Shown piece by piece: positions 8,086 through 14,631 of a DNA stretch of 16,379 nt. A program made the translations under genes and the position numbers. Every line of letters starts with the position of its first letter. Position 1 is the first letter of the stretch. The stretch is from Bradyrhizobium sp. (lineage in GTDB: Bacteria; Pseudomonadota; Alphaproteobacteria; Rhizobiales; Xanthobacteraceae), in the NCBI GenBank assembly GCA_028290305.1, contig JAQGKC010000037.1, forward strand, positions 1 to 16,379, in the 5' to 3' direction. The notes under the pieces are model-generated. The model ran no database searches, was not told the origin of the DNA, and saw only the letters and a list, made by a program, of their open reading frames with translations.

Positions 8086-8982
8086 TTATGTGCGATGCCT
8101 GCGCAACCACAAGGGATACAAATACCACAAGAGCAACGTCGCCAGCAGCAGCGACAGGCTTGCCGCAATGGTGATTGCGATGGAGTGGGTAATTTTGAGA
8201 AAGACCACATAGACGTCAGCGGCGATGCCGAGCGCCAGCGGCAGGGATGCCGCGATCACGAAGGCCGAGCCGAGGCGCAGGAACTGCTCTGAATCGTCGC
8301 CGCCGAACGATTGCCGATGCAGAGCTGCCGGCGTCATTAACAGGATCGTTGCGATCGTCACGGAGCACAGTCCCGCTGCATGCATGATTTTGGCGTCCGA
8401 CGGCAATTCGTCGAATGCATGGGTCAGCATGGCGATGAGTTGAAATCCCAACAGGGCCTGACAGCCGGGAATAATGACCCGGGCCTCGGTCAGCATTTGC
8501 TCGATTTTTGTCGCAAGCGGCGTTGTGCCGGATTCAGCAACCATGCCTCGCCTCCTTCGTCCACCGATCAGCCATGTGAGGCCGAACCAGAAAAGCCCTG
8601 CCAGTGCAGCGCTGGCGGTGCCCACCGCGGCGCCGGTCACGCGGCCGAAAACGCGCTCGAATACGATAAACAGCCCAAGCCCCAGGCTCACGATGAACAG
8701 CAGCAGGCTCCACGCCGCAAAGGTGGACGTAGCGCGCTCAAGACGCAGGGTCGACTGGCCGGCTTCGACGATACGATGCTGCATCGATGGCGCAATCAGG
8801 CATCCGATCGACAGCACCATCAACGTAAGCGCGGCGCAGACCAGATACTGGGAGGTGCGGGAAAGCGTCTCAAAGCCATTCTGGAAAACGCTTTCGAGCA
8901 GAAAACCAAACAGCACCTGCGATCCCAGGATCAGCAGGCGCGTTTCGTCCAGCGCGGTCTTTATTTTTCGGTCCAGTTTCAC
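8086..8982 (-). CDS. Membrane protein with two tandem DUF6328-like modules
   Basis: This 298-residue integral membrane protein of unknown function reads as two copies of a DUF6328-like module. Copy 1 (about 9-108) contains LDETRLLILGSQVLFGFLL and APSMQHR. Copy 2 (about 160-261) contains LTEARVIIPGCQALLGFQL and TPAALHR. Every shared landmark (L11/L164, R15/R168, G20/G173, Q22/Q175, H69/H222) is offset by exactly 153 residues with no gap. Each copy begins with an amphipathic E-x-R helix followed by hydrophobic segments, and each is followed by further hydrophobic helices. DUF6328 proteins, as I recall them, are usually single-module proteins of about 150-180 residues. The start is a GTG with a weak GGATCC-region ribosome site, so the N terminus is less certain than the rest. 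It is divergent from the HAD gene (142-base gap). Confidence 0.88.
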   Translation of the reverse strand: MKLDRKIKTALDETRLLILGSQVLFGFLLESVFQNGFETLSRTSQYLVCAALTLMVLSIGCLIAPSMQHRIVEAGQSTLRLERATSTFAAWSLLLFIVSLGLGLFIVFERVFGRVTGAAVGTASAALAGLFWFGLTWLIGGRRRRGMVAESGTTPLATKIEQMLTEARVIIPGCQALLGFQLIAMLTHAFDELPSDAKIMHAAGLCSVTIATILLMTPAALHRQSFGGDDSEQFLRLGSAFVIAASLPLALGIAADVYVVFLKITHSIAITIAASLSLLLATLLLWYLYPLWLRRHRT

Positions 8983-9098
8983 GGCAGGATCCGTCGGTTT
9001 TGCGCATGGCCGGGGTCGCGCTGCCCAATTCCGGATGAATTTGGGATGACAAAAATGTGTCGTTCAAGTGAACCCTTTGGCGCGTCGTGCGTTCCTTT

Positions 9099-9115
9099 CC
9101 CGGAACCTTGCCGGG
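9099..9115 (+). other. Small stem-loop in the leader of the HAD gene
   Basis: CCCGG at 9099-9103 can pair with CCGGG at 9111-9115 around a 7-base loop, ending three bases before the GAAGG ribosome-binding site (9117-9121) of the HAD hydrolase. The stem is only five base pairs, so it may be chance in GC-rich DNA; an effect on translation initiation is possible but unproven. Confidence 0.3.
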
Positions 9116-9124
9116 TGAAGGTAA

Positions 9125-9853
9125 ATGAGCGCTGCGTATATTTTTGACGTCGAAGGCACCCTGATCGATTGCGTCGCGGATATCCAGCAATGCTGGAACG
9201 AGACTCTGGCTCACTCTGGCATTTCGGTGCCAGCGGCGGATCTGCAGCGGATGTCGGGAATGGATGGCGACGAGATGCTGGCGACGCTCGTGCCCAGCCT
9301 CGACGAACACGCCCGAAAGGACATCCTGACCGCGCAGGGCAATCGTTATCGCGCGCACTATCTGCCGCGGGTGCGGGCGTTTCCCGGTGTGCGCGCGGTG
9401 TTTGCCGCGATCAAGTCGCGAGACGGGCGCATCGCGCTCGCCACCGATTGTCAAAGCGACGAACTGAAACGCTACCGCAGCCTGATGGATGTCGACGACC
9501 TTATCGATGCGATCGCTTGTGGTGACGAGGTTTCGAAGGGAAAGCCCGATCCAGGCCTGGTGGAACTGGCGCTCCATCATCTGGGCAACACACCGGCTGC
9601 GTCAGCCACCATGATCGGGGACACCCCGTTCGATGCCCAGGCCGCGCGCCGCGCCGGCACCGACGCGTGGGGGACGCTCACCGGAGGCCACGCGAAATCC
9701 TCGCTGATCGATGCCGGCTGTTCCATCGTGGTGTCCTCGATTGAGGATTTCGAGCGGTATATTCAGCAAGAAAGTCCGCAGGCTTCGTCCGCTTCGCAGA
9801 TCGACAGTGAGAAAACGGCCGCCAAAAGCGCGGCCGCCGCAAAGCCCCGTTAA
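9125..9853 (+). CDS. HAD-superfamily hydrolase (phosphoglycolate phosphatase-like)
   Basis: This 242-residue protein is a HAD hydrolase with a helical C1 cap, of the kind that dephosphorylates small metabolites. Motif I is FDVEGTLID: the nucleophile D8 is present, but the residue two positions on, normally the general acid/base Asp, is E10. Cap residues run from about 18 to 82. Motif II is LATDCQ (T107), motif III is SKGKPDP (K138/K140), and motif IV is MIGDTPFDAQAA (D166, D170). The last 30 residues are Ser/Ala/Gln/Lys-rich and probably disordered. GAAGG lies just upstream of the ATG. The Glu in motif I could keep phosphatase chemistry, slow it, or mark a subfamily with a different substrate; the sequence alone does not decide. 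A protease gene follows on the same strand after 108 bases. Confidence 0.9.
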   Translation: MSAAYIFDVEGTLIDCVADIQQCWNETLAHSGISVPAADLQRMSGMDGDEMLATLVPSLDEHARKDILTAQGNRYRAHYLPRVRAFPGVRAVFAAIKSRDGRIALATDCQSDELKRYRSLMDVDDLIDAIACGDEVSKGKPDPGLVELALHHLGNTPAASATMIGDTPFDAQAARRAGTDAWGTLTGGHAKSSLIDAGCSIVVSSIEDFERYIQQESPQASSASQIDSEKTAAKSAAAAKPR

Positions 9854-9961
9854 CGCTTCCCTCATCCTTTTCGCCAAAATGGCAGCCTTCGCCATCGCGG
9901 TTGTCGCGGTTTCGCGGCTGACGTGGTGATATCGGCGGGTCCTCTGATCGAGAGTGGCGTG

Positions 9962-10474
9962 ATGCGTAACATTATGATTTTGGCCGCGTTCATGGTTGGC
10001 CTGGGCACCCTCATGGCGCAGGTGGCCGACAAGATAACGCCCGCGCTCGCCAACACCGCCGCCCGAAAGACCGCCCCCGTTGAGATGGCCGCACCAACCG
10101 GGCTTCGCAGTCTTAGCATCCCGCGCGACGCGCGCGGTCATTTTCAAACCGAGGGCCGGATCGACGGCCAGCGTATCGGCTTCATGGTCGATACCGGTGC
10201 ATCTGTCATCGCGTTGAACGAAACGTCCGCGGCGCGATTCGGTCTCCGCCCCTCCCGCGGCGACTACAATGCCACGGTCACCACCGCCAACGGCACCATC
10301 AAGGCGGCGCGCATGCGGATCGCCATGGTCGATATCGGTGGGTTGGTCGTGCGCGACGTCGATGCCATGGTGCTGCCCGACGAAGCCTTGTCGGAGAACC
10401 TGCTCGGGTTGTCGTTCCTGTCGAAGCTGAAGCGCTTCGAATACGCCAACGGCACGATGGTGCTGGAGCAATAG
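9962..10474 (+). CDS. Membrane-anchored retropepsin-like aspartic protease (TIGR02281 family)
   Basis: This 170-residue protein belongs to the bacterial clan AA aspartic proteases. Residues 4-19 (IMILAAFMVGLGTLMA) form an N-terminal signal anchor that should place the domain in the periplasm. The active-site motif is FMVDTGASVIAL with D77. Upstream is the conserved strand RDARGHFQTEGRIDG, and near the C terminus is NLLGLSFLSKLKRFE, typical of the family. Only one DTG motif is present, so it should act as a dimer, as retroviral proteases do. The frame also opens at a GTG 13 codons earlier (9923); the ATG at 9962 is preferred because it puts the hydrophobic anchor at the extreme N terminus. Both starts have poor ribosome-binding sites. 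Substrate unknown. Confidence 0.88.
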   Translation: MRNIMILAAFMVGLGTLMAQVADKITPALANTAARKTAPVEMAAPTGLRSLSIPRDARGHFQTEGRIDGQRIGFMVDTGASVIALNETSAARFGLRPSRGDYNATVTTANGTIKAARMRIAMVDIGGLVVRDVDAMVLPDEALSENLLGLSFLSKLKRFEYANGTMVLEQ

Positions 10475-10486
10475 TCTTGACGTCAT

Positions 10487-10502
10487 GCTCGCGAGAGCGA
10501 GC
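10487..10502. other. Perfect 6-bp stem-loop after the protease gene
   Basis: GCTCGC, loop GAGA, GCGAGC forms a perfect hairpin 13 bases after the protease stop codon. No T-run follows, so it is not a clear intrinsic terminator, though it could protect the 3' end of the transcript. The rest of the gap to 10603 shows nothing else recognisable. Confidence 0.4.
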
Positions 10503-10603
10503 GTAGCAGGGGCAGCAGGGATTGGCGAAAGTCAGGGCTCAGGACAGCCTTTGCTAAAGAAGCTTTCGGGTCCTGGCCTCTCCCGGTCGGCCCGGGACCA
10601 TGT

Positions 10604-10609
10604 TATATT
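10604..10609 (+). promoter_or_regulatory. Candidate -10 box implying a leaderless mntA message
   Basis: TATATT ends six bases before the mntA ATG at 10616. If it is a -10 hexamer, transcription would begin at or within a base or two of the start codon. This fits the absence of any purine-rich ribosome site between 10590 and 10615. No good -35 box is seen at the standard spacing (10581-10586 reads TCCCGG). Weak evidence. Confidence 0.35.
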
Positions 10610-10615
10610 CCGTTC

Positions 10616-10912
10616 ATGAATAGCTTTGAAGCCCTTGAGACCTTACGACGTTCTGAAAAGGCCCTGCGCGGTCGTGGGGTAACGCATGCTGCCTTGATTG
10701 GCTCGGTGGCTAGAGGCGACAACCGGCTCGATAGCGACATCGGTATTATGATCGAAATCGATCCGGACGCCCGCATCACGGTTTTCGATTACGTGGACCT
10801 AAAAGAGTATATCGCGAAGCTTTTCGATGAGCCGGTCGATGTTGTGAGTCGCGAAGGCCTCAAATCTTATGTCCGCCCCGCGGCGACGGCCGATGCCATT
10901 TATGCATTCTGA
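10616..10912 (+). CDS. mntA: MntA-like minimal nucleotidyltransferase antitoxin with altered active site
   Basis: This 98-residue protein is a minimal nucleotidyltransferase (MNT). In HepT/MntA toxin-antitoxin pairs MntA transfers AMP groups from ATP to a tyrosine next to the HEPN toxin's active site and so neutralises it. The family signature G-S-x10-D-x-D is almost intact: G29 S30, ten residues, then D41-I42-G43. The second metal-binding Asp is replaced by Gly (codon GGT at 10742-10744), one base change from GAT. The third carboxylate is kept as D75 in EPVDVVSRE. The C-terminal YVRPAATADAIYAF is typical of the family. Its last 11 bases overlap the preferred start of the HEPN partner, the usual operon layout. 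It is full length, but AMP transfer is predicted to be lost or much reduced; that is inference from the motif. Confidence 0.85.
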   Translation: MNSFEALETLRRSEKALRGRGVTHAALIGSVARGDNRLDSDIGIMIEIDPDARITVFDYVDLKEYIAKLFDEPVDVVSREGLKSYVRPAATADAIYAF

Positions 10913-11210
10913 GCGTACGAACGGAGCGCTCCGTGATATCCTGCATCACATCGATTTAGCGACGCAATTCGTCGAGGGTTTTGACCGCGAATCGTTCAAG
11001 CTGGACGTACGCGCTGTCTATGCGGTTACTCGCTGTCTGGAGATCATATCCGAGGCTTCACGGCGCCTGCCGGTTGAATTGAAGGCTCGGCACCCGACGA
11101 TTGCGTGGAAGCAAATGGCTGCAGCAGGAAACCGTGCAACACGCTTTACCGCCGTTGAAGGTCACTATCGAAGAGGAAATAGCGCGTCAGAGCAAATAGC
11201 CGGCCGATGA
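10902..11210 (+). pseudogene. hepT: HepT-like HEPN (DUF86) toxin, inactivated by internal frame-shifting deletion
   Basis: Residues 1-77 from the ATG at 10902 match the N-terminal half of the HepT/DUF86 family, including AVYAVTRCLEIISEASRRLP and ELKARHPTIAWKQM. After AGN (AAC at 11130-11132) the frame turns to non-family sequence and ends at 11210. The missing family C terminus is visible one frame over: from CTG at 11119 it reads LQQETVQHALPPLKVTIEEE and ends at TAG 11197-11199. The segment normally between these parts, about 15 residues with the R-x4-6-H RNase motif (family form RHxYxxV), is absent. The simplest reading is an internal deletion that is not a multiple of three, removing the active site. 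A longer in-frame start exists at 10869, but 10902 gives the usual short overlap with mntA. Family membership is clear; the mechanism is inference. Confidence 0.8.
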
Positions 11211-11342
11211 CGATGTTCGCAACGCCTCCAAATCCGCCGCAATTAATCGTCACAAAGCGGCTGTCCCGCCTTTCGCCGCGCCACGGCATTCGCTATGGCT
11301 GCGGTGTATTCCTTTCAGCGTTTTCCCCGCGAGGCCATCTCA

Positions 11343-12842
11343 ATGTTTCCGAAGCCGAAATCCGTGCTGGTTCCGAATACCTATGCCTTCGAGTCCGAGC
11401 CGATGGTCAAGGCGACCGGATTTCGCGAATACGACGCCCGCTGGCTGTTCGGCAAGGAAATCAACCTGATGGGCATTCAGGCACTGGGCATGGGCCTGGG
11501 GGCACTGATCGCGGAACTCGGCGCCAAACAGGAGGTCGTGACTGGACATGATTTCCGCGGCTATTCGGCCTCGATCAAATACGCGCTGATTTCAGGTCTG
11601 CTGGCGTCGGGCTGCAAGGTTCACGACATCGGTCTGTGCATGACCCCGATGGCGTATTTTGCCCAATTCGAGCTCGACGTGCCCTGTGTTGCGATGGTGA
11701 CGGCGTCGCATAACGACAATGGCTGGACCGGCGTCAAGATGGGCGCCAATCGTCCGTTGACCTTCGGTCCCGACGAGATGAACCGCCTGAAGGAGATCGT
11801 GCTCAACGCCGATTTCAAGAACAAGGTGGGTGGTTCGTACGAGTTTCACGAAAATTTTCCGGCGCGCTACATTGCGGACCTCACCAAACGCCCAAAGCTG
11901 AAACGCAAGCTGAAGGTCGTGGTCGCCTGCGGCAACGGCACCGCGGGCGCCTTCGCGCCCCAGGTGATGGAGGCGATCGGCTGCGAGGTAGTGCCGCTCG
12001 ACACCGAGCTCGACTACACCTTCCCGAAATACAATCCCAACCCCGAAGACATGGAAATGCTCCACGCCATCCGCGACGCGGTGCTGGCGCACAAGGCTGA
12101 TGTGGGACTGGGTTTCGACGGCGATGGCGACCGCTGCGGCGTGGTCGACAATACCGGCGAGGAGATTTTCGCGGACAAGGTCGGCGTGATGCTGGCGCGC
12201 GACATGTCGGCGATCCACAAAAACGCGCAGTTCGTGGTTGACGTGAAATCGACCGGGCTGTTCGTCACCGATCCGGTGTTGCAGAAGCAGGGCGCGAAAA
12301 CGACCTACTGGAAGACCGGCCATTCCTACATGAAGCGCCGCACCAACGAGTTGGGTGCGCTGGCGGGCTTCGAAAAGTCCGGTCACTTCTTCTTCAATAA
12401 GCCATTCGGCCGCGGCTATGACGACGGCCTGATCTCGGCGATCGCGATCTGCGAGATGCTCGACCGCGCGCCCGGCAAATCAATGGCGGATCTGAAAAAC
12501 GCGCTGCCGAAAACCTGGTCGTCGCCGACGATGTCGCCGCACTGCTCGGACGAGGCCAAATACGGCATCGTCGACAGCGTGGTGAAGCATTTCGAGGCGA
12601 TGCAGAAGAAGGGCGAAAAGGTCGCAGGCCAGCCGATCCGCGATCTCGTCACCGTCAACGGCGTGCGCGTCACGGTCGAGGACGGCAGCTGGGGTCTGGT
12701 GCGGGCCTCATCCAACAAGCCCGAACTGGTCGTGGTGGTCGAAAGCCCGGTCAGCGAGCAGCGGATGCGCGACATGTTCGAGGCGATGGATTCGGTGCTG
12801 CGCACCCATCCCGAGGTCGGCGAATACAATCAGAAGATTTGA
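11343..12842 (+). CDS. Phosphomannomutase/phosphoglucomutase (alpha-D-phosphohexomutase)
   Basis: This 499-residue enzyme interconverts hexose 6-phosphate and hexose 1-phosphate, feeding GDP-mannose or UDP-glucose for surface polysaccharide. Domain landmarks: the phosphoserine loop VTASHNDNGWTG with S122, the Mg-binding loop DGDGDR at 259-264, the sugar-recognition loop GFEKSGHFF at 342-350, and the C-terminal phosphate-binding loop DGSWGLVRASSNKPEL. The order matches the superfamily's four domains. The frame opens 16 codons earlier (11295), but 11343 is preferred: GAGG lies 8 bases upstream and MFPKPKSVLVPNTYAFE begins like related proteins. Whether mannose, glucose or both is the substrate cannot be decided here. 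It has no same-strand partner downstream; about 130 bases without recognised signals separate it from the hepT remnant. Confidence 0.93.
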   Translation: MFPKPKSVLVPNTYAFESEPMVKATGFREYDARWLFGKEINLMGIQALGMGLGALIAELGAKQEVVTGHDFRGYSASIKYALISGLLASGCKVHDIGLCMTPMAYFAQFELDVPCVAMVTASHNDNGWTGVKMGANRPLTFGPDEMNRLKEIVLNADFKNKVGGSYEFHENFPARYIADLTKRPKLKRKLKVVVACGNGTAGAFAPQVMEAIGCEVVPLDTELDYTFPKYNPNPEDMEMLHAIRDAVLAHKADVGLGFDGDGDRCGVVDNTGEEIFADKVGVMLARDMSAIHKNAQFVVDVKSTGLFVTDPVLQKQGAKTTYWKTGHSYMKRRTNELGALAGFEKSGHFFFNKPFGRGYDDGLISAIAICEMLDRAPGKSMADLKNALPKTWSSPTMSPHCSDEAKYGIVDSVVKHFEAMQKKGEKVAGQPIRDLVTVNGVRVTVEDGSWGLVRASSNKPELVVVVESPVSEQRMRDMFEAMDSVLRTHPEVGEYNQKI

Positions 12843-12886
12843 GCGGCGCTCGACACTTCGGACACGGCGCGGACCACGCTCGCTTC

Positions 12887-12986
12887 CGTCATACCCGCGA
12901 AAGCGGGTATCCAGTACGCCATGACGTCTCTGCTTACAGCGAACGGCTCTGGAATACTGGATCGCCCGCTTTCGCGGGCGATGACG
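12887..12986. repeat. Paired palindromic repeat element (head-to-head REP-like units)
   Basis: Between the phosphomutase and the Lrp gene lie two related units in opposite orientation. Unit 1 (12887-12916) runs from CGTCATACCCGCGAAAGCGG to TATCCAGTA. Unit 2 (12955-12986) runs from TACTGGATCGCCCGCTTTCG to GGGCGATGACG. Each holds its own short hairpin (CCCGC/GCGGG), and the two can pair over their length, with a 38-base centre between. This CGTCAT...CCGCGAAAGCGG...TCCAGTA type of unit is widespread between genes of alpha-, beta- and gammaproteobacteria. It sits between convergent genes (stops at 12842 and 13015), so it may end or stabilise both transcripts. The rest of the 172-base gap shows nothing else. 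Confidence 0.8.
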
Positions 12987-13014
12987 GCAGAGATTATTCG
13001 TGTCGTTAAAGACG

Positions 13015-13515
13015 CTACGCCGCCGGCACCGGCAAGGCGGTGACCGACTTGATCTTCTCCATCGCAAAACGCGACGTGACATTCTTCAGCGGCACCGCGC
13101 CGATCAGCTTCTTGTAGAATACATCGTAGCTCTGCATGTCCGCGACCACGACGCGCAACATGTAATCGACGTCGCCCGCCATCCGGTAGAATTCCATCAC
13201 CTCGGGCATCGCGCTGACGGCATCGGCGAATTTCCGCAGCCAGGCTTCCGAATGATCGGCGCTTTCCACCGAGACGAACACGGAGATGCCGAGTCCGATC
13301 TTGTTCTGGTCGACCAGTGCCACCCGGCGCAGGATGATGCCGTCGGCTTCCAGCCGCTGGATGCGCTTCCAGCACGGCGTCGATGACAGCCCGACCCGGT
13401 CGCCGATCTCGGCGACGGACAGCGAGGCATCGTCCTGCAGCACTGTCAGAATCTTGCGGTCGATGGCGTCGAGGCGACGGTTGGGCTCGAGAACGTGAAC
13501 GGCGAGGTCGGTCAT
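13015..13515 (-). CDS. Lrp/AsnC family transcriptional regulator
   Basis: This 166-residue DNA-binding regulator has the normal Lrp/AsnC size. Residues 14-62 form the winged helix-turn-helix: RLDAIDRKILTVLQDD, then VAEIGDRVGLSSTPCWKRIQ as the recognition region, then RLEADGII. Residues about 75-155 form the effector-binding RAM domain (GISVFVSVESADHSE; EVMEFYRMAGDVDYMLRVVV). SSTPCWKRIQRLE is typical of Lrp proteins that sense amino acids, but the ligand is not evident. It is the last gene of a minus-strand series, 71 bases after the PfkB kinase, and that gap carries a candidate operator, so it may have its own autoregulated promoter. The start ATG at 13515 has only a distant purine run (GGAAGAAAG) upstream. 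Confidence 0.93.
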   Translation of the reverse strand: MTDLAVHVLEPNRRLDAIDRKILTVLQDDASLSVAEIGDRVGLSSTPCWKRIQRLEADGIILRRVALVDQNKIGLGISVFVSVESADHSEAWLRKFADAVSAMPEVMEFYRMAGDVDYMLRVVVADMQSYDVFYKKLIGAVPLKNVTSRFAMEKIKSVTALPVPAA

Positions 13516-13517
13516 GA

Positions 13518-13572
13518 GAAGAACTTTCTTCCATATACGAGGCGGATAACCCTGATATAGAGAAAATTCTTC
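13518..13572. promoter_or_regulatory. Candidate Lrp operator: two GAAGAA-N2-TTCTTC sites 41 bp apart
   Basis: A perfect palindrome GAAGAACTTTCTTC (6-2-6) lies at 13518-13531, directly upstream of the Lrp start codon. A second, degenerate copy AGAGAAAATTCTTC lies at 13559-13572, with a perfect right half. Their starts are 41 bp apart, close to four helical turns, so a multimeric Lrp protein could contact both from one face. The region between is AT-richer than its surroundings and holds TATATC on the minus strand as a possible -10. Autoregulation is common for the family; binding here is inference. Confidence 0.5.
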
Positions 13573-13586
13573 TAATACAAGCCCAT

Positions 13587-14561
13587 TTATTGGCCGGTCC
13601 GAGTCGGGCTGGTGATCTGGCCTTGGGTCAAAAGTTCTTCAACTTCAGCACGTTGCGGGGCAGCAAAAGCCCCGCCGAAGCGGGTGCATTTCAGCGCTGC
13701 GGCGGCGGAAGCGAACCGCAGCGCCTCCCGCAGATCCTGTTGTTCGGTGACGGCCAGCGCAAACGCGCCATGGAAAACGTCCCCCGCGCCCAGCGTATCC
13801 ACGGTATGCACCGGGAAGGCTGGCGTCTGCTGCAGGGTCTGATGCTCATCGAGCCAGAGCGTGCCTTGCGCACCCCGTGTTCCCGCCAGGAACGAGGGGG
13901 TCAGCTTGGCAATCTTTTTCAGCGCCTCAGCATCGTCAGCGACGCCCGCGGTGGACTGCAGGGCTTCGCTTGAAAACACCAGGTGCGATGACGCGGTCAG
14001 CAGCCCTTCCCGCATCGACATCGTGCGGTCGACGTCAACGATCACGGGAATGCCGCGCTGGCGTGCCTCGGCACAGAGATCGGTACAGAATTCCGCGCAA
14101 CGGTTCTCTGTCAGGATGGCGTGACAGTCCTCGAGCAGTTCGTCGGTATCGGGCAACTGGACTTTCCACAATTCCGGATCACGGAAGGTCACGATGGTGC
14201 GCTCGCCGCTGGGGTCGATCATGATGTTCGAGATCGGCGTCACCAGGCCCGGCATGCGCACGATGTGCTCGGTGTCGATGCCTTCATGCGCGAGCTTGTC
14301 GAAAATGTAGCGGCTCGATGTTTCCTTGGCATCGCCCATCGGACCGCAGATCGAAGCGCGGCCCCCGAGGCGGACGATTCCGATCGCGGCATTGAGTGCG
14401 TTGCCGCCGCAGATTTCGTCGAAATGGCTGGCATTCACCTTGAAGCCGCGCTCCGGCAGCTCCTGGATGCGGAACGTCAAATCTCGCACCGGCATGCCGA
14501 TGCAGAGAATGCGCGGAGGGATTTTCGGCGCGGCAGTGTGAAAGTTCATCGGTTCGCTCAT
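13587..14561 (-). CDS. PfkB/ribokinase-family sugar kinase
   Basis: This 324-residue kinase should phosphorylate a sugar or related small molecule with ATP. The N-terminal signature is CGGNALNAAIGIVRLGG (about 51-67). The C-terminal PfkB signature DTLGAGDVFHGAFALA starts at D255 and holds the catalytic base D261 and the anion-hole glycines. The lid region and VTPISNIMIDPSGERTIV are typical of ribokinase-like folds. A GTG three bases upstream (14564) is in frame; the ATG at 14561 is chosen, with AGGA 8 bases before it. The substrate is not evident: candidates include ribose, fructose or ketodeoxy-sugar kinases. It lies 70 bases after nudC and 71 before lrp on the same strand, so it may be co-transcribed with either, but no sugar transporter is next to it. 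Confidence 0.92.
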   Translation of the reverse strand: MSEPMNFHTAAPKIPPRILCIGMPVRDLTFRIQELPERGFKVNASHFDEICGGNALNAAIGIVRLGGRASICGPMGDAKETSSRYIFDKLAHEGIDTEHIVRMPGLVTPISNIMIDPSGERTIVTFRDPELWKVQLPDTDELLEDCHAILTENRCAEFCTDLCAEARQRGIPVIVDVDRTMSMREGLLTASSHLVFSSEALQSTAGVADDAEALKKIAKLTPSFLAGTRGAQGTLWLDEHQTLQQTPAFPVHTVDTLGAGDVFHGAFALAVTEQQDLREALRFASAAAALKCTRFGGAFAAPQRAEVEELLTQGQITSPTRTGQ

Positions 14562-14631
14562 CACGTCCGTCCTGCCCTTTGACGGAACCTGATATTCGCT
14601 GTTAATCGACGAGCCATGAGAGGGGTTCCAG

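Noticed and set aside
10478..10485. TGACGTCA palindrome after the protease gene
   Set aside because: An 8-base palindrome is expected by chance, and no second site or regulator links to it.
9602..10486. 294-codon minus-strand open frame opposite the HAD and protease genes
   Set aside because: Both plus-strand genes have catalytic motifs; this frame has none and spans two genes and their gap.
11592..12386. 264-codon minus-strand open frame opposite the phosphomutase
   Set aside because: Antisense to the catalytic serine and metal loops; His/Val/Arg-rich shadow.
12830..13534. 234-codon minus-strand open frame overlapping the Lrp gene
   Set aside because: It runs through the palindromic repeat and overlaps the Lrp frame, which has clear HTH and RAM domains.
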